Assembly: GCF_038007965.1 (NCBI RefSeq)
Contig: NZ_JBBOYD010000001.1
Coordinates: 4,380,501 to 4,444,500 of the forward strand
Direction: 5' to 3'
DNA length: 64,000 bases
Source of the DNA: Niallia sp. FSL W8-0635
Lineage (GTDB): Bacteria > Bacillota > Bacilli > Bacillales > Cytobacillaceae
In this document: positions 35,435-44,748 of the stretch, piece by piece
Position numbering within the stretch: the stretch's first letter is position 1
Layout of the letters: the number at the start of each line of letters is the position of its first letter
Made by a program: the position numbers and the translations under genes
Notes under the pieces: generated by a model
What the model was told of the DNA's origin: nothing
The model's input: only the letters and a program-made list of their open reading frames with translations
Databases searched by the model: none

Positions 35435-35874
35435 TTCTTCCGAGCATGAGCTCTAAATATTAATTGATTTATAACTTCTGAAAACATTAAGCCCATCGCA
35501 ATGGAACCAGATATTAAACACACCTTTGCTGCAAGGCTAACAGCTACATAATAATCATTCTCCACAAAATGACGCATTGCGTTATAGGCCGCGCCCCCTG
35601 GCACCAACGGAATAATTCCAGCGACACTAAAAATGATAACTGGAGATTTGTATAATCGGGCAAACACTTGACCTATCACCGCTACAAGAAAAGAACCAGA
35701 TAACGCTGCTAATACCTCATTATGATAAAAATATACAATTGCCCAATAGGCAAGCCAGCCAAGCATCCCTACGAATCCGCACTGGATTAATAACTTCCGA
35801 GGAATGTGAAAGATGATGCCAAATCCACATGTTGCGACAAAGCTAGTGATTGCCTGTGCTAAAAATTCATTCAT
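35416..35874 (-). CDS. Threonine/serine exporter, small subunit
   Basis: A 152-aa membrane protein of the ThrE C-terminal (DUF3815/YjjB) family with four or five helices. IIPLVPGGAAYNAMRHF is the conserved signature. AAGGAGAGG precedes the ATG. It pairs with the larger subunit upstream, equivalent to the two halves of Corynebacterium ThrE. Confidence 0.85.
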   Translation of the reverse strand: MNEFLAQAITSFVATCGFGIIFHIPRKLLIQCGFVGMLGWLAYWAIVYFYHNEVLAALSGSFLVAVIGQVFARLYKSPVIIFSVAGIIPLVPGGAAYNAMRHFVENDYYVAVSLAAKVCLISGSIAMGLMFSEVINQLIFRAHARKKEFNKE

Positions 35875-35889
35875 TGCTATTTCCTCTCC

Positions 35890-36654
35890 TTAAAAAACCA
35901 AAAATGCAACAGCGATTCCTGATCCAATTGCTGTAGCGGTTAAAATTGCCTCGGCTCCTTTGGAGATACCAGACACTAAATGTCCAGCCATCAAATCTCT
36001 TACTGCATTTGTAATGAGCAAGCCAGGAACGAGAGGCATCACAGACCCGATTATAATCTTATCTACTTCCGAGCCAAATCCAGTCGAAACAGCTAAAAAA
36101 GCTATCACTCCAATAACGAAAGCAGCAGAGACTTCAGCAAAGAACTTTATTTGCAAAGCTTTGTGGAAATACAAGGAACATAAGAAACCCAATCCACCAG
36201 CTAGAAAAGCAGGAATAAAATCTTGCCAAACACCATCGAACATGATTAAAAAACAGCCACTTGCAATAGCCGCTGCCATCACTTGAAACAAATCAGAATA
36301 CGTACATTTTTCATCTTCTACATCTTTCAATAAATGATATGCTTCCTTCATGCTTACTGTCCCCGTACTTATTCTACGAGAAATGTCATTTACTCGAACG
36401 ACCTTTTCTAAATTAGTCGTCCGCTCAATAATACGATTTAATTTTGTCTTTGTCGGTTCTTCGCCTTCTAGCGATAAAATAATGCCTGTTGGGGTAACAA
36501 AGCAATCAGAGTCTGTCACACCATAAGCAATTGCAATCCTTGTCATCGTATCTTCTACGCGATGAGTTTCGGCACCATTCTGTAACATGATACTCCCTGC
36601 TAATATGCAGATTTCCATAATGTCATATGTTTTTTCCACGGATATATATGTCAT
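35890..36654 (-). CDS. Threonine/serine exporter, large subunit
   Basis: A 254-aa protein of the ThrE N-terminal (DUF1212/YjjP) family: a cytoplasmic N-terminal domain (residues 1-110, with GSIMLQNGAETHRVEDTMTR) and about five helices containing SVMPLVPGLLITNAVRDLMAG. GGAGAG precedes the ATG. It lies 15 nt upstream of the small subunit, so an operon is certain. Substrate assignment follows the family, not direct evidence. Confidence 0.87.
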   Translation of the reverse strand: MTYISVEKTYDIMEICILAGSIMLQNGAETHRVEDTMTRIAIAYGVTDSDCFVTPTGIILSLEGEEPTKTKLNRIIERTTNLEKVVRVNDISRRISTGTVSMKEAYHLLKDVEDEKCTYSDLFQVMAAAIASGCFLIMFDGVWQDFIPAFLAGGLGFLCSLYFHKALQIKFFAEVSAAFVIGVIAFLAVSTGFGSEVDKIIIGSVMPLVPGLLITNAVRDLMAGHLVSGISKGAEAILTATAIGSGIAVAFLVF

Positions 36655-37052
36655 ATCATCTCTCCATTAAAGAAAAGTATAAGCACCTCTATAGTAAATC
36701 ATCGTTGTAGAAATAAAGTGGAACTGCTGATATCTATGCTGATATAAGCAAGACTAATTACTTTTACAAGTCATTTGGTGCAAAGTAATTCTTATAATCT
36801 TACATTTATAATAGGGAATGACAGAAAATGTTCATTCTGTCTAACCTAGAATTCATTTTAAGTTTTGTTTCTATTTTTAATCAACAAATTACAGTTTATA
36901 TGAAATATGGTTATTTTATCAATATTTGTGTAGAAATAAAATAGAGGGAATTTTTATGAGGAAAAGAAGAAGAGGAAAAAAATTTTTTCCAAAATAAAAA
37001 GTCCATTATCGCCTTAAAATGGACTTAACAAAATGACCTATATTTGTTTCCA
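36655..37052. other. Gap between ThrE-like genes and tnrA
   Basis: About 400 bp, strongly AT-rich. It holds the thrE-like promoter region, a possible 13-codon basic frame at 36956-36997 (MRKRRRGKKFFPK, with AGAGGG 7 nt upstream) and the tnrA terminator. Nothing else is supported. Confidence 0.5.
36993..37026 (-). terminator. Terminator of tnrA
   Basis: AAGTCCATT (36999-37007) and AATGGACTT (37018-37026), followed on the minus strand by TTTATTTTGG. Confidence 0.75.
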
Positions 37053-37379
37053 TTAATCGTTCTGAATTCCAAATCTCGCATTAATTTGACCACGAAGCAT
37101 TTGTTTTTTTATTTTGCGTTCTTCTTCTTCCTTATTCTTTTTCATAATTTCTTGTCTAATTTCGTGTGTTCGAACGCCTTCTTCTCGTTTATTAGCAATC
37201 TCTATGAGTCTTTCTACATCGGAGAATGAATATTTTCGATTTCCTCTTTCTGGTCTCTCTGGAAAGATTAGCTTTCGTTGTTCATAATATCGAATCTGTC
37301 TTTCCGTTAAACCAGTTAGTTCACTTACAACACCAATAGTTATTACCTTTCTTTTCTTATAGGATGGCTCATGATCCAT
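37053..37379 (-). CDS. tnrA: Nitrogen regulator TnrA
   Basis: A 108-aa MerR-family global nitrogen regulator, active when glutamine is limiting and inactivated by feedback-inhibited glutamine synthetase. The N-terminal winged HTH (about residues 15-80) contains IGVVSELTGLTERQIRYYEQRKL and the RKYSFSDVERL wing. The short C-terminal tail (KKQMLRGQINARFG) matches the TnrA glutamine-synthetase-binding tail and not the longer GlnR tail. It is monocistronic with a terminator, and an upstream TnrA box suggests autoactivation. Confidence 0.92.
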   Translation of the reverse strand: MDHEPSYKKRKVITIGVVSELTGLTERQIRYYEQRKLIFPERPERGNRKYSFSDVERLIEIANKREEGVRTHEIRQEIMKKNKEEEERKIKKQMLRGQINARFGIQND

Positions 37380-37423
37380 TACATCTCACCTCATGAAGTT
37401 AAATAGTATTCTCATTCGTTTTA

Positions 37424-37475
37424 ATTATAATACTTTTCAGACAAAACAGAACGTCTTTTGTTACATTTCCTAACA
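37424..37475 (-). promoter_or_regulatory. TnrA-dependent promoter of tnrA
   Basis: The operator TGTTACATTTCCTAACA (37459-37475) matches the GlnR/TnrA consensus TGTNA-N7-TNACA perfectly. A minus-strand TATAAT lies at 37424-37429 with a poor -35. The operator centre falls about 49 bp upstream of the expected start point, the position used at TnrA-activated promoters. Confidence 0.7.
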
Positions 37476-37492
37476 CAAAAATCAAAAAATAG

Positions 37493-37507
37493 GTAAGAAT
37501 TCCTTAC
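37493..37507. promoter_or_regulatory. Palindrome near the 45-aa gene promoter
   Basis: GTAAG-AATTC-CTTAC, a 15-bp inverted repeat between the TnrA box and the presumed promoter (TAAAAT near 37538) of the small plus-strand gene. Ligand unknown. Confidence 0.3.
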
Positions 37508-37629
37508 ATTTTTAATGATTTTTTACTTGTTTTCCGTTAAAATGCTAGATGTATAAACTATTACTTGAATTTCTTTGCAAGGAATAGGTATTAGGTATTA
37601 TTTTTATGAATGGAGAGGAGCCTTCTTAC

Positions 37630-37767
37630 ATGATAACCAAAGAAGCAGTTGATTTAGCTAAAAAGATCGTGGAGCTTGATCTTAAGAGAGACGAGATTTG
37701 GGAACACTTAGCTGAGGTTGCTGGTGAACACGCCCACGAACTTCTTCGAATGGTACAAAATAGCTAA
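37630..37767 (+). CDS. Small acidic hypothetical protein, 45 aa
   Basis: A 45-codon gene beginning MITKEAVDLAKKIVELDLK, with GGAGAGGAG 9 nt before the ATG and a terminator 40 nt after the stop. The protein is helical and amphipathic, rich in Glu, Leu and His (WEHLAEVAGEHAHELLRM). I do not recognise the family. The clear ribosome-binding site, good codon use and flanking signals support a real gene. It is divergent from tnrA and may share its TnrA site. Confidence 0.7.
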   Translation: MITKEAVDLAKKIVELDLKRDEIWEHLAEVAGEHAHELLRMVQNS

Positions 37768-37808
37768 ATAAAACTGTATACCCTTTACAATTCATGTTCT
37801 TTATATAT

Positions 37809-37850
37809 GGGAATCTCCAAGCTATTTAAAATTGGGGGATTCCCATCTTT
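37809..37850 (+). terminator. Terminator of the 45-aa gene
   Basis: GGGAATCTCC (37809-37818) and GGGGGATTCCC (37834-37844), then ATCTTTTAT. Confidence 0.75.
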
Positions 37851-38025
37851 TATTTGGCACAATTTTTAAAGGTGGTTTCCAAATTCTAAATATTCTAAAT
37901 TATTTCATCAAAATCTCTAGAAAAGTAATAAATTATCCCTTTCGCTTGTTAACAAATCTAACATTATTTTATAAGAATCCTTCATCAACTGCAAGTGAAT
38001 GTCTAAATTTTTTTAATAATCTAAC

Positions 38026-38080
38026 AAAAATAGACCATCTATCCCGATTCCTCATAAAAACAAGGATCGTATAGATGGCC
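38026..38080 (-). terminator. Terminator of ABC exporter operon
   Basis: GACCATCTAT (38033-38042) and ATAGATGGCC (38071-38080), with extra inner GATTCC/GGATC pairing; on the minus strand TATTTTTG follows. Confidence 0.7.
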
Positions 38081-38088
38081 ATTACTTA

Positions 38089-39075
38089 TTAAATACTAAC
38101 ATCCTTTTTTTGGAAAAACCAAAAGGTGACTGTCATAAATAGCGCATAGTAGATAAATAAGATACCCAATGATATCGGCATTGTGACTGTCTCGATTATT
38201 TTATCCTGGAATACGAAAATTGTTTGATCCAAATGCGGGAATACCAAAGCTTTTAACCAAGTATACTCGGTTGCTAGCATTTGAATAATTTGCCCAATTG
38301 TGGAGGAAACAAATAATACAAATACTCCAACACCAACTGCTATCGCCTGGTTTTTAAATAATGTCGATAACATGAAGGACAAGCTTAATACAACCATTAA
38401 TCCTGGTAAATAATAAAGGACCATTTTCAAAAACAAAGTGCCGCCACTTGCGATAATTTGACCACTTGTTCCCATAACACTTACATTATCCCCAAAACTT
38501 CCTATACCAAAGAATGCTATGCTTATTAAATAACCAACAATCATTAAAAATACAATTAACATAGCGGCATAAATTAATATAGCAATATATTTCGATAGGA
38601 GTATCGCCCAACGCTTATGTGGCCTGATTAGCAATTGCTTAATTGTCCCATCAGAGAATTCGGAGGAAACACTTCCTGCACAAATAATTACCACAAACAA
38701 GGTAATTAAAGATTTCATCCCAATAACCATTCCATTCATATTTGACCAAGAGGTTGTATACGGACTGACATCTTTCTCTAAATTATTTTTATAGTCTTCT
38801 ATTTTCATTTGGATTGTTTCTTTTGTTTCATCCCAATTGAAATCTTCTCCACTTTCCATTAGACTTTCTTCTGTCTTCGCTGTAGGCAATTGCTTTTCGA
38901 GCTTGGTTATTTCTGACTGTACAGATTCACGCCAGTCATCCCCCTTATATTGGGGAGTCATCTTCGTCTCTAATACACTTCCACCAATTAGTGCAAGTAC
39001 GAGAATAATAGGAAATATCCAACTGTTTTTCTTTTCCCAAATCTTTATTAATTCATTTTGTACTAACCCAATCAT
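38089..39075 (-). CDS. ABC-2 permease, bacitracin-export type
   Basis: A 328-aa permease: N-terminal helix, a charged extracytoplasmic segment (about residues 40-110) and five C-terminal helices. CAGSVSSEFSDGTIKQLLIRPHKRWAILLSKY is typical of BcrB/YhaP-like permeases. GGAGG precedes the ATG, and the ATG overlaps the ATPase stop by 4 nt (ATGA). It works with the upstream ATPase in export or resistance to an unknown peptide or lipid. Confidence 0.87.
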   Translation of the reverse strand: MIGLVQNELIKIWEKKNSWIFPIILVLALIGGSVLETKMTPQYKGDDWRESVQSEITKLEKQLPTAKTEESLMESGEDFNWDETKETIQMKIEDYKNNLEKDVSPYTTSWSNMNGMVIGMKSLITLFVVIICAGSVSSEFSDGTIKQLLIRPHKRWAILLSKYIAILIYAAMLIVFLMIVGYLISIAFFGIGSFGDNVSVMGTSGQIIASGGTLFLKMVLYYLPGLMVVLSLSFMLSTLFKNQAIAVGVGVFVLFVSSTIGQIIQMLATEYTWLKALVFPHLDQTIFVFQDKIIETVTMPISLGILFIYYALFMTVTFWFFQKKDVSI

Positions 39076-40013
39076 TTTGTTTCCTCCTCTCTCTTTTGAT
39101 TGGTAATTTCTAAGAAGCGATCTTCTAACGTTGCTTTTACTACATAAATTCCGTACACAGCAAAGTTGTTTTCAACAAAAAGCTTATTAACTAATGGAAT
39201 TGTCTCTTTTCCCAACTTCACGACCAAATCTCTTCCCTTTACAGTGATTATTTCTACCTTGACCTCACTATTCGCAAGGAGATCCACAGCCTTTTCTGGT
39301 TCCTCTAATTCAAATGTTACTTCCCTTAGACTTACTTCTTCCTCAGAAACTGTTTCATCCATTTTTGAAATATGAATTAATTTTCCTTTTTCAATGATGG
39401 CAAACCGATGACACATCAACTGCATTTCTGATAAAAGATGGGAGGATACCAAAACAGAGATTCCTTGACTTGCTAACAAATGCAAATAATCTCTAAACTC
39501 ACGAATTCCTTGAGGATCTAAGCCATTTGTCGGTTCATCTAGGATAAGAATGGCCGGTTTATGTAATAACGCCTGCGCTACCCCTAGGCGTTGTCTCATA
39601 CCTAGCGAATAGGTTTTTACTTTTTGATGAATGGCATTTTCTAATCCTACTAGATTAATAACTTCATTAAATCGCTCCTCCGATATCGATTCCTTCGCCA
39701 TTCTGGCATAATGCTTCAGATTCTTATATCCACTCATATATTTATAGAACTCTGGATTTTCTACAATCGCCCCTATACTACTCATCGCTTCTGAAAAGTT
39801 ATTATCTAGATTATAATTATCGATAATGACATTTCCGTTCGTTCTATTAATTAGGCTAACTATCATACGAATAATCGTTGTCTTACCGGCTCCATTTGGT
39901 CCTAACAGCCCAAATATTTCTCCTTTTTCCACAGAAAAACTAACATCATCAACAATATTCCTTCCTTTGATTCTCTTTGTGAGATTTTTAACCTCTAATG
40001 CATTTAAGCTCAT
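39072..40013 (-). CDS. ABC transporter ATP-binding protein
   Basis: A 313-aa ATPase of the BcrA/YxlF type: Walker A GPNGAGKTT, signature YSLGMRQRLG, Walker B ILILDEPTNGLD and switch SSHLLSEMQ, followed by a C-terminal regulatory domain of about 90 residues. ATG 40013 follows AAGGGAG; the longer frame upstream lacks homology. First gene of a two-gene exporter operon; no linked two-component system or regulator. Confidence 0.9.
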   Translation of the reverse strand: MSLNALEVKNLTKRIKGRNIVDDVSFSVEKGEIFGLLGPNGAGKTTIIRMIVSLINRTNGNVIIDNYNLDNNFSEAMSSIGAIVENPEFYKYMSGYKNLKHYARMAKESISEERFNEVINLVGLENAIHQKVKTYSLGMRQRLGVAQALLHKPAILILDEPTNGLDPQGIREFRDYLHLLASQGISVLVSSHLLSEMQLMCHRFAIIEKGKLIHISKMDETVSEEEVSLREVTFELEEPEKAVDLLANSEVKVEIITVKGRDLVVKLGKETIPLVNKLFVENNFAVYGIYVVKATLEDRFLEITNQKREEETK

Positions 40014-40206
40014 CTTTTTCTCCCTTCTATATCGCAGCTTTAAACTTATTCCGCTCCCCCACAAGATGTATTAATACACTTTTCTTTTACTAATACGATA
40101 TTTTTTAAAGAAAGTTTCAATAACTTCATTTTTTTTGGAAAATAACTTACAATCCGCTCTTTATTTTTCATCCATTTTTCTCTTCGCAAATGCGAATTTA
40201 CCAAAA

Positions 40207-40252
40207 AACAGTCAAAAACCGTTTCCTCTTATTTTTCAAAAGAAAACGGTTG
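40207..40252 (-). terminator. Terminator of ald
   Basis: AACCGTTTC (40217 on) and GAAAACGGTT (40242-40251), followed on the minus strand by TTTGACTGTTTTTT. Confidence 0.75.
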
Positions 40253-40285
40253 TGGATAAGCTTATTTGAATTTGTCTTTGTCTAT

Positions 40286-41422
40286 TCAAACAGTGGTTGT
40301 TGATAAATTGTTGATAAGTTCTTGGACTGCAGAATATTCATAGCCAAGATCTGTTGCTACTGGAGCATAGGTAACTTTTCCACCAAAGGTATTTACTCCT
40401 TGTTTAATAGCATAATTACTTTCGATTGCTGCAGTTACGCCAAGATTTGCAATTTGAAGTGCATATGGCATCGTTACGTTCGTTAAGGCAATCGTAGATG
40501 TTCTTGGAACTGCTCCAGGCATATTTGCTACCGCATAATGCACCACGCCATGCTTCACATAGGTAGGGTTATCATGTGTTGTAATATGATCTACAGTTTC
40601 AAAAATGCCGCCTTGGTCAATTGCCACATCCACGATAACAGAGCCTGGCGCCATCTTTTTCACCATTTCTTCTGTCACAAGTTTCGGAGCTTTTGCACCT
40701 GGAATCAATACTGCACCAATCACTAAATCTGCATTCACAACAGCATCTTCAATATTTGCGGGGTTGGAAATAACCGTGCTTAGGCTTGAACCAAATTGAT
40801 TGTCTAGTTCTCTTAATCTCTCAGGATTTAAGTCTAATAATGTTACATTTGCTCCTAATCCAATCGCAATTTTCGCTGCATTCATACCAACAATACCGCC
40901 GCCGACGATTGTTACATTACCCTTTTTCACACCAGGAACACCCGCTAATAAGATTCCTTTTCCTCCATGAGGCTTTTCTAAGAACTGCGCGCCAATTTGG
41001 ACAGCCATTCTTCCAGCAACCTCACTCATCGGTGTGAGTAGTGGTAATTTACCATTTACTTCAATCGTTTCATACGCTATTCCAATTACACCATTTTCCG
41101 TTAAAGCCTTAGCTAGTTCCGGTTCTGCTGCTAAATGTAAGTACGTAAATAAAATAAGTCCTTTGCGGAAATACTGATATTCGGACGCTAAAGGTTCTTT
41201 TACTTTTATAATCATTTCTGCTGTATTCCATACTTGAGCTGCTGAGTCGATTATCTTCGCACCTGCTGCAGCATATTCTTCATCTGTAAAGCCACTGCCA
41301 GATCCTGCATTTTGTTCTACTAATATTTCGTGGCCACCATTTTTTAAATAAGACACACCGGAAGGAGTAATCGCGACTCTATTTTCATTATTTTTAATTT
41401 CCTTTGGGATACCAATAATCAT
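40286..41422 (-). CDS. ald: Alanine dehydrogenase
   Basis: A 378-aa NAD-dependent enzyme interconverting L-alanine with pyruvate and ammonia, used for alanine catabolism and in sporulation. Lys75 (in KVKEP) and His96 (in TYLH) match the catalytic pair; the NAD motif [13 protein letters not shown] is near 174. AAGGAGG precedes the ATG. The PucR-type regulator gene lies immediately upstream on the same strand. Confidence 0.95.
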   Translation of the reverse strand: MIIGIPKEIKNNENRVAITPSGVSYLKNGGHEILVEQNAGSGSGFTDEEYAAAGAKIIDSAAQVWNTAEMIIKVKEPLASEYQYFRKGLILFTYLHLAAEPELAKALTENGVIGIAYETIEVNGKLPLLTPMSEVAGRMAVQIGAQFLEKPHGGKGILLAGVPGVKKGNVTIVGGGIVGMNAAKIAIGLGANVTLLDLNPERLRELDNQFGSSLSTVISNPANIEDAVVNADLVIGAVLIPGAKAPKLVTEEMVKKMAPGSVIVDVAIDQGGIFETVDHITTHDNPTYVKHGVVHYAVANMPGAVPRTSTIALTNVTMPYALQIANLGVTAAIESNYAIKQGVNTFGGKVTYAPVATDLGYEYSAVQELINNLSTTTV

Positions 41423-41570
41423 TAGAATTCCTCCTTGTTATAAAATCTAACATAAACTGTTAGATATCTTACTATTATAATAGGACGAATTCTGAAAATT
41501 ATCTTTGTTAAAATTAATGAAACAAAAACCGTTCATTTGTGAAAAAACACAAACTGAAAAGAGGAAGAGA

Positions 41571-42818
41571 TTACTGACTATTTTCTTTCTGCCAATGCAT
41601 TAATTTTAGATCTAAATAAATCATAAACTTTTGACTAGGAACCGATAGATCAACTTCCATGATTTCTACCATCCGCTTTAAGCGATATGCAAGAGTGTTA
41701 GGATGAATATGCAAACGCGCAGCAGTCTTTTGTATACTTTCACTTTCGTCTAAATACGCCTCAAGAGTTGCTAATAATTCCGTATTATGCGTTTTATCAT
41801 ATTCTTTTAGATTTCGAATAGCGATATTTTCTGATCCATCCTGCCTTCTTTTTTCTAAAAGGATATCTAGAAACTGATAAATACCTAGTTCTTGATAATG
41901 ATAAAAAGCAGCCGCTTCTGGAAATTTCTCTCGTACCTCCAAGACCGTTCTAGCTTCTCTAAAGCTCTTTGGTACATCGCTATACTGTTTGTAAATTCCA
42001 CCAAATGAGCCTTTTACCTCTTTAATCGAAAATCTTTCTTCTAGGTTCTCTTGGAAACTACAGATAAATTTTTTAAAACAGGCAATTGAATTCCGATTAT
42101 CTTCAAGAGGCGTTGCCAAAATAACCAATTCATTATCATCAATAGTTGAAAATGAAATTTTCACATCCTGTGATACTTTCAATAGATAGAGGATGTGCTT
42201 TTCTATTTCCTTTGTAATTATTTTGGAAAACGGAAAAATCATTACCGTAAAACAGGCTAAAGAAGGCATCCCAATTTCTTTTAGTTTTTCGTTCACATCT
42301 TCCACTTTCACATATCCCGTTAACATTCTCCAAAAGAATTCTTGGTTATCCTGCAAAGTGGGCGTTTTATTTGTAGCGAAGCGAGACAAAAGATGACGAG
42401 CTACCGATGCTGCATTCTCTAAGAACCCCATTTTTTCCTCTGTTAAAGGGTTTCCCATTTCGATAGCCCAAATGTACCCAATTACCTCTTCCCTTCTCCA
42501 AATAGAAACAGCCACCCGATTTCCAAGACCAATTTCTTTTTTTCCTTTAATCCGAATCGGCTTTTTACTTTGAAGAAGCTGTGGAATTACGCCATCCTTC
42601 CAAAAGCGATTGATTACTTTCTCTGGAACTCTGCGACTAATAATGGTAGAAATTCTAACCATATCCGTTTCTTCGTCATGGCTGCTGTACACTAGCACAC
42701 GATGATGAGGGTCCTCCAATGTAATCGGGCATCCTAATAGTTCACTAACATGATCTACAAAGCTTTCGAGGGAATCATACATATCCCTTCTAAACGGATT
42801 GCGCGGCTCGCTCGTCAT
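41571..42818 (-). CDS. adeR: PucR-family regulator, AdeR-like
   Basis: A 415-aa transcriptional activator: an N-terminal GAF-like sensor region (residues 15-150), a central GGDEF-related part, and the C-terminal PucR HTH_30 domain with SIQKTAARLHIHPNTLAYRLKRM. The pairing with ald matches B. subtilis AdeR, which activates ald in response to alanine. GGAGTAG precedes the ATG. It is transcribed toward ald, with 148 bp between. Confidence 0.82.
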   Translation of the reverse strand: MTSEPRNPFRRDMYDSLESFVDHVSELLGCPITLEDPHHRVLVYSSHDEETDMVRISTIISRRVPEKVINRFWKDGVIPQLLQSKKPIRIKGKKEIGLGNRVAVSIWRREEVIGYIWAIEMGNPLTEEKMGFLENAASVARHLLSRFATNKTPTLQDNQEFFWRMLTGYVKVEDVNEKLKEIGMPSLACFTVMIFPFSKIITKEIEKHILYLLKVSQDVKISFSTIDDNELVILATPLEDNRNSIACFKKFICSFQENLEERFSIKEVKGSFGGIYKQYSDVPKSFREARTVLEVREKFPEAAAFYHYQELGIYQFLDILLEKRRQDGSENIAIRNLKEYDKTHNTELLATLEAYLDESESIQKTAARLHIHPNTLAYRLKRMVEIMEVDLSVPSQKFMIYLDLKLMHWQKENSQ

Positions 42819-42929
42819 TCATCTACTCCTCTCCAAAACACAATCTAAATTGTTCCGAACATTATCTCTTTCTATTTTATCGTGTTTGGAAGGTATTCAA
42901 CAATAAGAATCTTTAGAAAAATAAACAAA

Positions 42930-43127
42930 CTAGCTTTTCTTCTCCTTCATCACCTGCGAACCAATCAATCCTATTATTAATACAATAATGGACGCCATAC
43001 TATAATCCTTAAAGAAGGTAGTAAATGGTATATCTAAAAACATAAAGACCAAAGTTATTAATCTGCCAACCATTAAAACCAACCCAATGATAAGCAGCCA
43101 ATTAAATATTTTTTCTAAAAGCATCAT
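42930..43127 (-). CDS. Small membrane protein, GntR/ABC operon
   Basis: A 65-aa protein with two transmembrane helices (WLLIIGLVLMVGRLITLVFMFL and MASIIVLIIGLIGSQV), unknown family. AAAGGAG lies 9 nt before ATG 43127. It follows the permease gene by 40 nt and is probably last in the GntR-ABC operon. Confidence 0.6.
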   Translation of the reverse strand: MMLLEKIFNWLLIIGLVLMVGRLITLVFMFLDIPFTTFFKDYSMASIIVLIIGLIGSQVMKEKKS

Positions 43128-43167
43128 CTGAAAATTCTCCTTTATCAACTAATACCTTCTATAGATA

Positions 43168-43872
43168 TTACTTCATTTTTACAGCTACTTTTTTTAACGT
43201 TATTCGATTTATCCAAAGCACAAGTAGAATCAACATGATTGTTCCTAAAAAGGATTGCACAACCGAAAATTCGTGGCCGTTAAAAAAGAGGAGTTTCCCC
43301 AAAAGCCCCTTTAATTCAAATGCCCAAAATCTATCTATAACAGAAAGAACGAGAACTGCTAAAGCAATATATCCCATACCTATCAGTACACCGAAACGGT
43401 AAAATCCTGCTCCTATTAACCACCCCACCACAAAGTATCCAACTACAGTTAAGCTGTAAATAAAATAGAGGAGTAGCCAAGATGGATTTTGCCCCAAATA
43501 TGTCTCCATATGAATAATGGAAACAAATTCTTTTTCTATCAAAGCAATCAAGAAACCAACAAACATTATGCTAAAAGAAACAAGTACAGACGAAAGCGCC
43601 TGCCCATAAAAATAGTTCTTTCTTGGAATCCCTTGTTTCACATAAAAAGTTAAGAAGGCAGATACAGACATAATCCCTACTATCAACATAAATATCTTAA
43701 TTGGTTCATAGACGAAAGGAAGGAATCCTTGCTGAATGAATTTCTCATCTTTAATAAAATAGCGCAAAATACTATAGACAATAAAAACAATTGGGATAAC
43801 CCATAATGCCCAAGTGAATTTTAGCCAGGACAAATCCAGTGCAATTTTAATAATATTATTTTTGGATTTCAT
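43168..43872 (-). CDS. ABC permease of YtrA-type operon
   Basis: A 234-aa membrane protein with six predicted helices and no close family that I can name. Its ATG overlaps the ATPase gene by 17 nt, with GGAGG upstream. By context it is the permease partner of the ATPase, in a cell-envelope-stress-type operon. Confidence 0.7.
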   Translation of the reverse strand: MKSKNNIIKIALDLSWLKFTWALWVIPIVFIVYSILRYFIKDEKFIQQGFLPFVYEPIKIFMLIVGIMSVSAFLTFYVKQGIPRKNYFYGQALSSVLVSFSIMFVGFLIALIEKEFVSIIHMETYLGQNPSWLLLYFIYSLTVVGYFVVGWLIGAGFYRFGVLIGMGYIALAVLVLSVIDRFWAFELKGLLGKLLFFNGHEFSVVQSFLGTIMLILLVLWINRITLKKVAVKMK

Positions 43873-44746
43873 ACTCTTCCTCCTCCTTCGTTAAGTGGAT
43901 AAATAAATCCTGCAAGGAAACAGGCCCGATTTCTAACCCTTTCATTCTCGCTTGTTCCCTGTCTTGATCTGTTAGTTCTTCATACACCATAACGGATTTC
44001 GTCCCACCTAAGGTTTGTGAATTAAGGTGTACCATGTCTTGGACAAACTCATCTACCGCCTGTTTAGAGCCCGTGACAGCTGCTCCCTTCTCTAATAAAA
44101 GATCGATTGGCTCCTTTATGATTACTTCTCCTTTTTTAAGAATCACCACTTCTTCAAATAAATAATCCATTTCGGATACTAGATGTGTCGATAGAATAAT
44201 TGTCCGAGGAAAACGCTCGTAATCTGCCAGTACTTCTTTATAGAACTTTTCCCTTGTTGGGGCATCCATACCATTGTAAGCTTCATCAAAGATAGTAATT
44301 TTTGATCTACTAGCTAATCCTAAGGTGACATTAAGAGCTGATTGCATTCCCTTTGATAATTTTGATACATACTTATCTAAAGGTAATTTGAATAGCTTCA
44401 CTAACTCTAATGCATATTGGCGATCGAAATTAGGGCGATATCTCTCTACTGCTTCAATCACTCCCTTCACCTTTTCTGTTTCTGTGCTATAGTCTTTTTC
44501 ATAAACAAAGTTCACCTCTGACATAATGGCAGCATTTTCGAAAGGCTCCTGCCCGGCAATAGCTATGGATCCAGTTGTTGGCTGAGTAAAAGACGCTAGT
44601 AAAGATAATAACGTAGACTTCCCAGCCCCGTTCCTGCCAATAAGTCCGTATATTTTATTTCCTTCTAAATGCATGCTGACATCCTTTAACGCTTGGTATC
44701 TCCCAAATCTCACAGAAACTTGGTTCATCTTTATGTCAAAACTCAT
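43856..44746 (-). CDS. ABC ATPase of YtrA-type operon
   Basis: A 296-aa ATPase: Walker A GRNGAGKST, a signature variant LSKGMQSALN in place of LSGGQ, Walker B ITIFDEAYNGMD (with Ala after the Glu) and switch STHLVSEMD, then a C-terminal domain of about 80 residues. These variants are characteristic of ATPases paired with YtrA-type GntR regulators. It sits directly behind the regulator gene. Confidence 0.85.
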   Translation of the reverse strand: MSFDIKMNQVSVRFGRYQALKDVSMHLEGNKIYGLIGRNGAGKSTLLSLLASFTQPTTGSIAIAGQEPFENAAIMSEVNFVYEKDYSTETEKVKGVIEAVERYRPNFDRQYALELVKLFKLPLDKYVSKLSKGMQSALNVTLGLASRSKITIFDEAYNGMDAPTREKFYKEVLADYERFPRTIILSTHLVSEMDYLFEEVVILKKGEVIIKEPIDLLLEKGAAVTGSKQAVDEFVQDMVHLNSQTLGGTKSVMVYEELTDQDREQARMKGLEIGPVSLQDLFIHLTKEEEEYEIQK

Positions 44747-44748
44747 AG

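Noticed and set aside
37832..38074. 80-codon plus-strand frame after the 45-aa gene
   Set aside because: It starts within a terminator hairpin, is AT-driven and has no ribosome-binding site.
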